From Holacanthus passer (taxonomy: Eukaryota; Chordata; Actinopteri; Pomacanthidae), in assembly GCA_025331565.1 (NCBI GenBank), contig JAFREQ010000009.1, positions 6,871,501-6,935,500 on the forward strand: 64,000 nt of DNA, read 5' to 3'. Made by a program: the position numbers and the translations under genes. The notes under the pieces were generated by a model. It worked only from the letters and a program-made list of their open reading frames with translations, made no database searches and was not told the origin of the DNA. This document shows, piece after piece, positions 1 to 55,999 of this stretch (position 1 is its first letter; every line of letters begins with the position of its first letter).

Positions 1-1000
1 CCTGAGTGTATTTGTCAGCCTGTATCATTTTTAACCACGAGAGCGACACACACACATGCACTCTTGTTGTGAAGAGTGTTTTCGTGCTGCTCTGTAACCG
101 GTTCGAACGACAGTATTTGATATATTCACAAAGGGGTTTCTGTGTGTGGGCGGGTGGGGGACCGTGGTTCAGTTATGTACCAACATTAAAGAACATTCCT
201 CCAAGGTGTTGACGAACACTGCCACATCGTCTCTCTCTCTCTTTCTCTCTGTCTTTTCAAAGAAAATCATCAAAAGTGCTTTTTTACAAACCGTTTGTTG
301 GCCTCGAGAACAACCACAAGTGTTGCACGAGCACTTTACTTTCTGTTTGCTGGGGACTGTTACTTTTTGAAATGGGCATAAAAACTAAACTAATCAGTAA
401 CACTGCTGTTGTGCTCCGTAAATTGTGGAAACTAAACCAAACACTAGGATTTGATACTGACCTGTAAAGCTGAGGGGCCTCCGCTGATATGATACTACTG
501 CTGTCTCCAAAAACAACAGAATACTTGATTTCTCAGTTGCTGCGTTTTGATTTGTTTTTGGGGCATTTGGGGCGGGGGAGGTGGCAGATCTTTATTTGTA
601 TGTGAGTGTATTTTTTATGTTCACTAAAAGATTGTATTTGGCATTTGGTCACCATTTTTGTTACACTAGTGTACTTTTCATCCTTGTTGATTTTATCTTT
701 GATCCCATGCCATCTATTTATTTTAAAAATGGAAGCACTGAAACGGAATAAATTTTCAAGTGAATAAAAAGTCACATTTTTCATTTTCATTCTTTTCTCA
801 TGGCTTGATTTGTCCATTTGTGAGACTCACTGTTTCTTTTGCTACACTGATTTTCATCGTTACTACAGCAGCTCACCAAATGTGGTCGTCTTTGTTTTGT
901 CACATTTTATTCGATGCTGCATCTTTTCACTGGACTTCTTATTACTTCACCTAATTCAAATTAAAGTCACAGGCTTGTATGAATCTTCTCGAAGCAAAAA
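1..1000 (+). other. Probable 3' end of an upstream + strand gene (untranslated)
   Basis: No convincing coding exon is visible in this stretch. It is T-rich, with a CT-rich run near 228-252. Two AATAAA signals lie 16 nt apart at 747-752 and 763-768 and are followed by a T/GT-rich stretch, as expected for a cleavage and polyadenylation region on the + strand. I infer that the window opens inside the 3' untranslated region of an unseen gene. The alternative is plain intergenic DNA with chance AATAAA hexamers. Confidence 0.35.
747..768 (+). terminator. Tandem AATAAA polyadenylation signals
   Basis: AATAAA occurs at 747-752 and again at 763-768, followed by a T-rich stretch that resembles a downstream element. 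This would end a transcript entering the window from the left. The signal pair is visible; its use is inferred. Confidence 0.35.
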
Positions 1001-1004
1001 ATAG

Positions 1005-1260
1005 GGTTTGTAATCTAAGCAGTGAAAACATCTTCAGGCCTCTCCTGCTGTGAACTGAGTCACACTCCATCAGCCACCTGGAACAGTGCCTCAGTACCAG
1101 CACTCATAACCATAGCAAAAACTGATCTGTCATGGTAACAGTGTTTCCTCTTCACACCTGCTGCTTCAGGTGATCACGAGACCTTCAGACTTGGTAAACT
1201 GTCACCTCAGCTCCAGTCCAAGTTGTAGCCCTGCATCCTGCCTGGATCCCATCAGTGACC
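1005..1260 (+). promoter_or_regulatory. Probable promoter / 5' UTR of the LRR membrane-protein gene
   Basis: This is the sequence just upstream of the start codon at 1261. It contains a perfect AP-1 type site (TGAGTCA, 1056-1062) and no clear TATA box. The first coding exon is only 7 nt, so the transcription start and any 5' UTR should lie here or further left. The assignment rests on position. Confidence 0.3.
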
Positions 1261-1267
1261 ATGAAGG
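1261..1267 (+). CDS. LRR gene coding exon 1 (start codon)
   Basis: The exon is ATGAAGG followed by the donor GTAAGT. It gives Met-Lys and the first base of codon 3, which joins the next exon to read MKAVAG, a typical signal-peptide start. Confidence 0.75.
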
Positions 1268-4200
1268 GTAAGTGCTCTTTATTTCATGCTCAAACAGTGA
1301 ATGTAGTAAAGTTTGAGTCAAAGCTGATCTGGTTCCTCTGTATCTCCACAGCTGTTGCTGGTCTCGCTTTGTTGCTGGTAAATGTGCATTTGAGCCGTTC
1401 TTGTGTGGAAGAGACACAAATTTTACTCTGTCTGGACATACCACAAGGTGAGGACTGAATGAAAATGTTTCATGATCCACTATAAGAGAAGACAAATGTG
1501 AAGCCAATTAGCCTTTCAATAAATTTCTTTCTTACCTCAGAGTTATAAAATGTAATTGAACTCTCTCATCCTCAAATTATTTCTATTCTTTTTTTTTTTT
1601 TTTTTTTTAAACCAGACTTTACTCTGTCATGAAAGCTGTGCTGGGGATGATGAAACAAAACTTTTAAGACAGAGAAACATGAAGGTTTTTAGTGTCATCT
1701 GATGATCAAAATGCTGTAAAGAACTTTCAAACACATCCTCTTTTATGCCATGAAAGCTTTGTTATATTGAACTTCATGGACTGAAAGTTAGTGTGCTTTT
1801 GAACACATTCCTCACTCAAGAAGAAAAGGTCAGAAGAAGTTCAGTCTTGTGATGTTATGTTGTTCAACATGACCACTAGATGGCATCACAAGACTGAAAT
1901 TGCTCAATAAATAAATGAATCACCACAAAATATAGGTTTAATTGAAAACAGTACAAAGACTATAATTAATGTTTGACCTCATCAACTTCAGTGACTTTTG
2001 TAAATATCTGCTTATTCTGAATTTGACGGCAGCAACACATTTGAAACAAGTTGAGACAGGAGCAACAAAAGACTGAAAGTTGTGGACTAAAATTTGTAAA
2101 TGCAGTTCATTTGCAAATGATTGCATTCTGTTTTTATTAACATTTTACACAGTGTGTAATCACCAGAGAAGTCAAAAGCAGCAGGATTTAATGCTGTTTT
2201 CAGGTACAAACTGATCTTGTGTTGCACTTAACTTCCAGTGACTCCTATATGTAATGATAATACTGTTCTCTTAGCTTTCACTCCTGGTTATTCGTCTCTG
2301 GTGATGGTTCTGAGGGACGTTGGGGAGATAAACTCCACTGTGTTCCGCAGCGACAACCTCTCCTCTGTGACCAGGCTCAGGATCGAGGGCGCTGGAGTTA
2401 CAGGAATTGCTGAAGGGGCCTTCGCTTCTTTCCAGAACCTCACAAATCTCAGTTTAAACCAGAACTTCCTGACAGAGTTTAACCCAAACTGGTTGGGAGA
2501 GCCTGAGATCCTGAGTGAGCTCAGCCTCACAGGAAACCACATCGAAGTTCTGAATGAGTTCATGCTCAGCGGACTCGTTAACCTCACCAGGCTCAGTCTG
2601 AATAAGAACTGGATCCGAACCATTGATCCAAACAGTTTCAGCTCCCAGACCATCTTGGCTGAGTTGGACTTGTCTGAGAACAGATTGACTCGGGTGTCAC
2701 CTCAGGTCTTTAGGTCTCTCAGGTCCACCAGGATGAGACTAGATGGGAACCCCTGGGACTGTTCCTGTGGAGCTGAAGACTTTGTTGACTTCCTGAAAGG
2801 TTGGTGAAATGTCAGAAAACAATAACTTCTATGTGTCTGAAGAACTTTTAGAAAGCTTAAAGCTGCTTCTCTTCCCAGATCTACAGAGCAGATATCTGCT
2901 GGACAGACAGGAGGAGGTGACCTGTGAGAGTCCTGCATCTCTGAGGGGTCAACCTGTGTGGAAGGTGAAGGTGTGTGTGACGTCACCTCCACCAGGACCA
3001 CCGTCAGTGACACAGACCGTCCAACCAGGACCCACTGATATCCTCAAAACAGTGCCTGCATCCACTGGTACGTCTGGCTCTGCTTGTCCCAGTTTGTGTG
3101 TTGATAGTTCTTCACTTCTACAATCAGGATATTTTCCATCCTTACATATGATTATATGATTTGTCTGTTGTTCCCCAAAAATTGTGACAGTGCCTTCATC
3201 AAGGCCGACAGCAGAGACAGAAACAGTCCAACCCAAACCCACTGATGCTCCCTCTAATAACCTCTTCACTGGTACTTGTGCTTCTTCTTGTTTAAAATTA
3301 TTTACCATTAGAGTGATATAAAATTTGTGCTCAGCATCTCTGTCGTTCTCTTTAGCTCCAGCATGGCCAACACATGATACAGAAACCTCGGTCCAATCCA
3401 AACCCACTGATAACCTCCCCGCGACCTCTACACCTGCTTTAAACACTGGTACATTTGGTTCTTCTCATCTCACTTTCACATTTTATTTCTACTTTTGAAC
3501 ACAGATCTGTTAGTATGACATTTCTGCCTGAACCAATTATCTACCGATTTTATGCAAAAAGCATTTTTTGTTTGTTTCACAGTTTCCCTAAATTCTATCC
3601 AAATTCTTCACCAAATTTGGCACAAAATAATATATGTAGTTTCTTTCATAATCAAACTTTGCCTCTAAAAAAAACAAATTTACTCTCTTAGTGTTAGACT
3701 TTTTCTTATTTTTAAAGCTTGACCTTAGAAATAGTATTTTAACAAAAACAAACTGTAGCAAAACTAAGTATTAGAGCTTTCAGCCTTATCTCATGGCCAA
3801 TCATGTGGCTGATCTTCAGAGACCTTGTTCTCAAAATTATTTATTCTTTTCCCTAGAAATCACACCTTTATTATTACTGTTGTCTTGTAGGCTCAGCACA
3901 TCTCTCCTCCTGAACACATTAAAAAATTAGAACATGCACACCTCCCCTGAGTCATCCTGAAATTGTGATGTTCTACCAGCAGATGGCGCCAAAGCAACAT
4001 TAATTTAACCATAACTCAGCGGTCATGAGTCTGACTCTTGGGATGTTGCACAATTGGTCCTTGTAGAAAGCTGTAGTTTCCACAGACGGCATTCAGACAG
4101 CCATCAGCCAGTCAGCATGACGGTCTCTGACTATATTTATGTTAATGCTGATCTGTATCCAGATGCAGATGAAAAATTAGTAACATTTTCTTGTATTAAA

Positions 4201-5818
4201 ACAACACATTCAGAAGATTGTGTGACTGGAGCTTGAGCAGCTTTCCAACTCTTTGGTTTGTCCATTTTTTTTTTCCACTTAGAAGTTTATGTGACATCAC
4301 CTCCATCAGGGACAGAGACCTCTGTCCACTCTAAACCCTCTGACCTGCCCATAACTATATCTACACCCACTGGAGTGACTGGTATGCCTGCTTCTTCTCA
4401 TATTTTCATATTTGAACCTCATGTAATTTGTGCTTCATGTGTATGTGTTTCTTTCTAGGAATGTGTGCGACATCCCAACCATCAGACACAAATATTGTCT
4501 CCACGCTCGTTGTTGTCATAGGTATGTTTCGTTTTTCTTCTACAGGTTTCTGTTTCATAGTATCAGATGCTTCAGAATAACTTCTTGTCTCACAACCTTC
4601 TCCTCTGCAGTGCTCCTGTCTTTGCTCCTGTTTGTGGTGTGTTTCCTGGTGGCGCTGCTGCACAGGAGGAAATGCAACAACAAAACTGTGAAGCCTGGAT
4701 GTCCAAAAGAAAACAGACATGAGTTGAAAGAAGAAGACGGCAGCAGATCGAGTCCTGCTGAGACTCCAGGACACTCTGAGAAGAGAGAAAACAATCACTG
4801 GGACTCAGAGACGGGATGGAGGAGATCCTTCACTGGAGTCAGAGCCAAGTCAGCTCATGCTATTCTCTTCACGTCTCCTTTTTGTGCACCTGCGAAAGAT
4901 CAAGTGACTTTACAAACTGAGACAGAGGCTCGGTCCAAAGACACAGAAAACCAGGCTGAAGGAAAGCAGAAACTGGGAAGTGAACCTGAAGTAGGATTTG
5001 AAAATCTAACAAACACCACTGATGGAAAAGCGAAACAAGCCGCTGATGGTAGAAATCTAGATAAAGACCCCCAATGTGCTTCTGTCAACGCTGACACTGT
5101 ATCTTATCTGAGCATCGGCACAAACCAGAATAAACCTGATGATTTCAACCAGCAGCCCACTGACGGTCCAGGTCAACGGTCACAGAGGGGAAAAGTTATG
5201 GGGAGGATCTCCACTTGGCCTCCGACTGCAGTTCAGTGGCAGGCGAGATGTAAAATGATGGAGGAGGGGTCTGATTGTGTGGAGAAGACAGTGTTAAACA
5301 AAGTGGAGTCTCCTTTTGGTGAAGCTGAAATTGAGATGAATCAAATAAAACATCCCATAAAGATAAATACACAGATGAAAGCAGGACTGTCTCAGTCCTC
5401 AAACCCAAATGACAAGAGCACTTCTGTGAGTGAAGCTCCTGCCCACACTGACATGAAGCCAGAAGAGCAGCTAAAGAAGGACGAGATGATCCAGACAATC
5501 AGTGAAACCCCAAATCTGAATGAGGAAAAACTCGGTCAAACTCGAGAGCTGAAACCTGCAGAAAAGAACAGCAGTAAGAGCAGCAACAGGACAGAACACA
5601 GAACTGAACCAAAGCGAGCTGGGACCAGCAGACAGAGGGCGGGAAACAGGAACACAGGCTCAAACACTCCCTCTGGTGGAGCCTCGCCTGATGACGAAAC
5701 CCTGCTGTCTGGCAATGAGTACGCCTTCATGGACCTGCTGCATGAAGTGGTGCAGAACAACGGCCGCTGGACCCGAGAGAGGTGGAGGCAGATACACGTC
5801 AACAAACAGCGGCGATAA
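1261..5818 (+). CDS. Type I transmembrane leucine-rich-repeat protein with mucin-like stalk and ITIM-bearing tail (9 coding exons)
   Basis: Joining 1261-1267, 1352-1447, 2239-2799, 2879-3067, 3191-3271, 3356-3448, 4283-4381, 4459-4521 and 4611-5818 gives one open frame of 2,397 nt (798 residues). Every internal junction is phase 1 with GT-AG sites. Residues 1 to about 18 form a signal peptide (MKAVAGLALLLV). Residues 75-204 hold about five 24-residue LRRs (LxxLxLxxN pattern). Residues 205-262 form an LRRCT cap (NPWDCSC...VTCESP). Residues 265-390 are a Thr/Pro/Ser-rich stalk with repeated ETxVQxKPTD units, probably O-glycosylated. A transmembrane helix spans about 391-413, followed by HRRK. 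The tail of about 385 residues is polar and carries VSYLSI (Tyr562, ITIM-like) and YAFM (Tyr767). The layout resembles GPIb-alpha or LRRC15-type receptors, and the LRRCT resembles LRG1-like proteins. I do not recognise a named orthologue. A surface adhesion or inhibitory receptor role is inferred. Confidence 0.85.
1352..1447 (+). CDS. LRR gene coding exon 2 (signal peptide)
   Basis: The acceptor is CTCCACAG and the donor GGTGAGG. The exon encodes AVAGLALLLVNVHLSRSC and then about 15 further residues with a cysteine. It is 96 nt long, phase 1 to phase 1. Confidence 0.8.
1590..1609. repeat. T homopolymer in LRR gene intron 2
   Basis: An uninterrupted run of about 18-20 T residues, useful as a length polymorphism. 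There is no sign that it is the tail of an identifiable element. Confidence 0.7.
1932..2155. mobile_element. Tc1/mariner-derived relic, copy A (in LRR gene intron 2)
   Basis: The segment shares a long diverged match with 53498-53660: AATTGAAAACAGTACAAAG, then TTATTCTGAATTTGA, GCAGCAACAC, GGACAGGA.CAACAAAAGACT and AAAGTTGTGGACT. It also has GCAAATGATTGCATTCTG and ATTTTACACAGTGT, which I recall as the end region of a common fish Tc1/mariner-like family. No transposase frame survives. The repeat relation is seen directly; the family assignment is from memory. Confidence 0.6.
2239..2799 (+). CDS. LRR gene coding exon 3 (all leucine-rich repeats)
   Basis: The acceptor is CTTCCAG and the donor AAAG/GTTGGT. 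The 561-nt exon carries about five LRRs (for example LSLNQNFLTEF, LSLTGNHIEVL, LDLSENRLTRV) and the start of the LRRCT cap (NPWDCSC). Holding all repeats in one exon differs from the one-repeat-per-exon pattern of some LRR families. Confidence 0.9.
2879..3067 (+). CDS. LRR gene coding exon 4 (end of LRRCT, first stalk unit)
   Basis: The acceptor is CTTCCCAG and the donor CTG/GTACGT. The exon completes the LRRCT (VTCESPASLRGQPVW...VCV) and then enters a Pro/Thr-rich stalk with the unit TQTVQPGPTD. Confidence 0.85.
3191..3271 (+). CDS. LRR gene coding exon 5 (stalk repeat)
   Basis: This is an 81-nt symmetrical phase-1 exon with acceptor GTGACAG and donor CTG/GTACTT. It encodes a stalk unit containing ETETVQPKPTD and is clearly related to exons 4, 6 and 7. 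Confidence 0.75.
3356..3448 (+). CDS. LRR gene coding exon 6 (stalk repeat)
   Basis: This is a 93-nt symmetrical phase-1 exon with acceptor CTCTTTAG and donor CTG/GTACAT. It encodes a stalk unit with DTETSVQSKPTD followed by Thr/Pro-rich residues. Confidence 0.75.
3449..4282 (+). other. Intron 6 of the LRR gene (834 nt)
   Basis: This is AT-rich intronic sequence between two stalk-repeat exons. I see no further stalk exon with the ETxVQxKPTD signature and flanking splice sites, and no recognisable mobile element. Confidence 0.6.
4283..4381 (+). CDS. LRR gene coding exon 7 (stalk repeat)
   Basis: This is a 99-nt symmetrical phase-1 exon with acceptor CCACTTAG and donor CTG/GTATGC. It encodes VTSPPSGTETSVHSKPSD and a Thr/Pro-rich segment. 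The VTSPP start also occurs in exon 4, which supports descent from an ancestral unit. Confidence 0.75.
4459..4521 (+). CDS. LRR gene coding exon 8 (juxtamembrane, start of TM helix)
   Basis: This is a 63-nt phase-1 exon with acceptor TTTCTAG and donor ATAG/GTATGT. It encodes MCATSQPSDTNIVS and then the hydrophobic TLVVVI that begins the membrane helix. Confidence 0.75.
   Translation, partial: ECVRHPNHQTQILSPRSLLS
4611..5818 (+). CDS. LRR gene coding exon 9 (TM helix and cytoplasmic tail)
   Basis: The acceptor is CTCTGCAG. The exon opens with VLLSLLLFVVCFLVALL, then HRRK as a stop-transfer signal, then a polar tail of about 380 residues ending in TAA at 5816-5818. The tail is rich in Lys, Glu, Ser, Thr and Asn and looks mostly disordered. 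Two tyrosine motifs stand out: VSYLSI (Tyr562) and NEYAFM (Tyr767). The C-terminal block NEYAFMDLLHEVVQ with its basic end KQRR looks more ordered than the rest. Confidence 0.9.
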
Positions 5819-6409
5819 AACACAGGTACAGAGGGACACACTCCAAGTTATGTAGACAAAACATGACATATAATAGTGCAATTAACTGTAAATTTAATTA
5901 ATTGAGAGAGATCAAGTCAACACTCAAAGGAACTGTTTGATGTTTTGGGAAATACACTTATGAAAGTGGTATTGATCTGACTCTAGGTAAGAAAGTGAAC
6001 GTCTGTCCTTTAAAGGGACACACACAATTTTTTTTTTTTACGAGACATTCATAAAGTTAGGGGACTCACAAGAAACAAAAAACTGTCTGAGCCTGTGAAC
6101 CAGAGGCCGAGATATCCTGACTTACTCTCTAGCGTAGTCTTGCTGGATTGTATTTCCCAAAGTGTCAAAATATTCCCTCAAGAAAGTGATTTATTTTACC
6201 TGCTATTGCAGTTTGAATTTACTCTTTGTGATACTGTAATTGTGAGAAAGCCAGTACTTAACTGTACCAATCAAATCAAAACTGTGTTCACATAACTAAA
6301 TTACACATTTATCTTCATGTGACTGTCACCATTCATCAAGTTGTAGATTTGAAGATCAGAGAAGAAATGAAAAGTTCTTTTCATCGATTTTATCTGGCTG
6401 CATGCAGCA
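5819..6409. other. 3' flank of the LRR gene, between the two convergent genes
   Basis: This is AT-rich sequence after the TAA at 5818. No canonical + strand AATAAA occurs before 7515; the first ATTAAA is at 6992-6997. The LRR transcript may therefore use a non-canonical signal or run on into kcnt1 antisense territory. A fragment of a percomorph repeat lies at about 5929-5997. Confidence 0.5.
5929..5997. repeat. Fragment of percomorph interspersed repeat (TTTTGGGAAATAC family)
   Basis: The fragment has GGAACTGTTTGATGTTTTGG followed by GAAATACACTTATGAAAGTGG, a head region I recall as common in percomorph genomes (AACAGTTTGACATTTTGGG...). A related head appears at 26128-26160 and the later part of the same family at 7739-8115. 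Confidence 0.45.
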
Positions 6410-6419
6410 TTTATTTATT
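6410..6419 (-). terminator. Candidate kcnt1 polyadenylation signal (overlapping AATAAA pair)
   Basis: The + strand TTTATTTATT reads AATAAATAAA on the - strand, giving two overlapping canonical hexamers. It lies about 3.1 kb downstream of the kcnt1 stop codon. Confidence 0.4.
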
Positions 6420-7738
6420 CATATTTTATATGTCGAGAAGTACACTCGTTTCTCATAAGAAATAGTACAAAATGGATCAACCCCTTTTTGACAATGACTT
6501 AAAAACAAAGTGGTGGTAAACATAATACGTAGGCTTTTGATAACACCTAGACAACCATGCATGCTCCATTCATATAAATACACAGTATCAAATAATGGCT
6601 CCAACTTGCAAGCAGTTGATTCGATTATGGGTTTCTCTAGCCGGTGGACATCACGATAAATGTCCTGCTAAATGTACAAAATGATCGTTCTTGGCAAGCT
6701 TGTATATCAAAACATGCTTTTTTTTTTAGTGTTTACATGCCCCTTGCAGTATTTTAAGTATGGACAGTAGGAGACGTGAAGTGAACTGTTCGTGGAGTTA
6801 ATAGAAGTGAAGACCTCGGACGATGTTAACAAGAATGGATGTGAACATCAATCGTATCCTCCGTTGCGGTCGCTCACGCTCTCACTCCTCAGCTCTCCTG
6901 CCCTGTAAACTGACACTTGTGAGGGGCCACTGAGCAAAGATCGACAGTACATCTCAGTGGGAATCTGCAAAACACGAACACTGTGAAATATATTAAAAAA
7001 AAAGCTTATGCTGATTCCTCAAAATAACAAACAAAAGATCTCAAAAGAGAAAACCATCTGAGATTACGTCATCGCTTCATATTTCATTGACAGACAAGAA
7101 TGTCTCTCACCAAAATAAGCTTTTCAGATGCCTGCAAGGTGAATCAAAAACAAAATGCATGACATGTTACTGCACATACGACTGTCTACGCCTCACAGGA
7201 ATAGTTGAATACTGTCCACCGTGTTGTACAGATTCAGATTAAAGGGTCATGCTGTTATGCTCTAGACATCCCCGCAGAGCTTAGTGCAAAAATAGTTCAA
7301 GTCCTCTTTCGCTTTTTATCACACAGAAGAGACGGAAACGAAAGAACAAAACGGCAATGAACATATAAAGTGAGTATTTACAGCGAGTGAACAGAACACG
7401 CAGCTGAGGAACGATAAATCAGAGGAAATACTGCACACTGACGCTGCCGGATACACGAGGTGTGGCCTGTACAATTTGGAGAGGAGAGCACTTCATTTTC
7501 AGCTCAAGTACGTTAATAAACTGCGACTGTCACAAAACAACTGTCTGTGCAAAACAACTCTGCTACCAGTTCCCAAACTGGAGGATCACATAAATAAATA
7601 TTCACCATCAACTACAAATGAAGTTAACAAGATCAAACACTGGAGCCTGATTTTTGAGGCCAATACTGATATTTGTTGTCACGTCAGCAAATATTTGTTT
7701 TTGTTTTTTTGACAAATATTTCTGATGAGGATACTTTC

Positions 7739-8115
7739 AACTAATAGTTCAAATATTTGGAACATGTGCTTTCTGACTGAGAATTTGATGAGATTGATGT
7801 CACTCTCCTGTTTATCAATTATGAAGCCACAGCCTAGAGATGGTTAGCTTAGCATAAACACTGGAAGCAGGGGGAAAAACAGCGAGCCAATTATCCTTGA
7901 AATCCTCCCGCCAGCATCTCTTAAACCCACTAACACTTTAATTTGTACAAAACACCAGAGTAAAAATGGCAAATTGTCCTTTACATGTTTTTGTTTGGAT
8001 TAAAAAAAAACTAAAACAGGTTAACTACAGTGGTGAGCTTTAGCTGTTTTCACCCTGCTTCCTTTAGCTTAGCCTCTACGCTAAGCTAAGCTAATCGCCT
8101 GCTGGATTCAGCCAA
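7739..8115. repeat. Percomorph interspersed repeat with TTAGCTTAGC motifs
   Basis: The segment contains ATGAAGCCACAGCCTAGAG, GGTTAGCTTAGCATAAACAC, TGGAAGCAGGGGGAAAAAC and, near its end, CGCTAAGCTAAGCTAATCG. These match a moderately repetitive element I recall from percomorph genomes (TTAGCTTAGCATAAAGACTGGAAAC...). The TTAGCTTAGC box and the later GCTAAGCTAA box form an inverted pair. The element sits in the presumed kcnt1 3' UTR. Confidence 0.55.
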
Positions 8116-9498
8116 TAAGAGCATTGGTCACACTTTTAAACTATTCATTTAAATCTGGTTATTAAAGAATTGTGACAAAGACATTTTATGTTGAAAAATA
8201 AACTTTACAACTACAAATAAAAACTACAGACAACACAAAACAAGGTTATGTTTAACTTTAGCTGAGAAAAATAAGACTGATTTAACACTTGAGAAATCAG
8301 AACTACAATAGAAAATAATACAAACAGTACTTAATCATAGTAGACCTTACTGGAAGTATTCACATTAAATTCATTGTTGCCAGTTAGAAGAGCCACCATG
8401 ACTGTTTTATCTTTTATATTAATTTAGATACTGATAATCTTTTTTAGCATTTCTGAACAGAAATGGATTTCTATAAATTGGCTGGCACATCGTTCATAAG
8501 CTAAAATCAGCTAATAACATCTCTCAGGTGCTAAAATAAAAATAAACAGATTTTTTAAAAAATGGCACATAATGTACAAATCATTTGAAAGATATTTACA
8601 AATCAACAGAGGAAATAAAAAGAATGGCACATTTACTATAGCAGATGTGGTTTGGGACACTTGAAATAGTGAAATAAATTAACAATATTCACTCTTTAAC
8701 AATAACCAGAATGAAAATCAGTGTCCAAAACAACACAACACAGAAAGAAATGTTGATTATTCTAATATGGCCGATAAAGGTGCCACTACGCTGTGTATAT
8801 TCACAGATGACAGTTTGTTGTAAAAAAGTTTGTGCTCATAAAGAAAATGAAAATCCTGTCTGATTAGAAAGAGACAAAAAACAAAGAGACATTTGTAATA
8901 AATTAAGAAAGGTGCGCATGTACTGTAATTTCATGGTAAATGCTTGAACTGCTAGAAATTCAAAGCATTTACTGATAGAAAACATGATTGTTAGGATGTG
9001 GAGGGTGTAGTTGCCCCCAGATTCAGTCCTTTGTGAGTTTAGGTAGAACAGGCGTGGAGGAAGCCGGCTTGAGTCGTGGCACGAGGGCAACTTCACCCCT
9101 GAGTGAAATGATGATATCCTGTACAGTATGTGCACAAAGACCTCTCACAACAGCCGTCACATCTCTGTCCTTTGGTTGGAGGGAGGGGGCTGTTTCCAGT
9201 GCCTGGGTCTCGGTCTCAGATTGTTTTGTGAGGGTGTTAGTACAGTAGGTGTGTGAGGGGAGTCGGGGGGGGGGTGGATGACGAGGCACTCTTCATGCAT
9301 CCTCCTGTAGCAGCTCAGTGGGAAACAGCAGCTCTCGCTCTCAGGGCCCTCTTTTAAATAGTTCATTATTTCTGGTCTGAGAGACACGTAATGCACATTC
9401 ACTATTCACCATTCTCGGCCCGAGACAAACAAGCTGTGTCGGCCCAGGGGGGGGCTTTGAGGTTAAGGGTCAGGGTGTTGAGGACCGAGGGGGGGTTT

Positions 9499-55599
<46,101 letters not shown>

Positions 55600-55999
55600 G
55601 GCTCTCTGCCTCCCCGGGTGCTTCCCTCCAGCAGAGAGCGGACCAATATGTTCTCCTCCTGCCTGGTGTCAGAACAGGCTCGGCTGGCTCAGAGACAGCC
55701 GGAAAAACCGCATCCCCTCCGTCTCACTGGTGCTGCGGGAAGGCGGAGGGGGAGCGTCTCCCTCCCTGCCGCATCACGGGGTCCTCAGACACACTGAGGC
55801 GAGCGACGGCTTGTGTCCTGGTCGTCGACCGCGCCTCCATCCCCGGTGGAGATGTGAGGTCCCCCCCGCGCGTCTGCGAGATTCACGCGTCGTCACGATG
55901 CAACGTCAAGCGTGCGGACAAACCCGACGGGCTCCCCAAAGCGGTTACATAACCGAGTCGGTCAGATGTGATGATCCGAGGTTCCTGTGGATCAGACCA

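Larger units (their letters stand above)
6410..9498 (-). other. kcnt1: Probable 3' untranslated region of kcnt1
   Basis: After the TGA at 9499-9501 no coding exon is visible on the - strand. The first clear - strand AATAAA pair lies at 6410-6419 (an ATTAAA at 7937-7942 could give a shorter form). A 3' UTR of up to 3.1 kb is therefore plausible. It includes a poly-G run near 9266-9276 and an interspersed-repeat insertion at 7739-8115. The extent is inferred. Confidence 0.4.

Noticed and set aside
95..110. GGTTCGAAC, resembling a tRNA B-box
   Set aside because: No A-box, acceptor stem or cloverleaf can be formed around it.
2949..3446. - strand open frame of 165 codons
   Set aside because: It is the antisense of stalk exons 4-6 and their introns. 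The true exons on the + strand have correct splice sites and frame.
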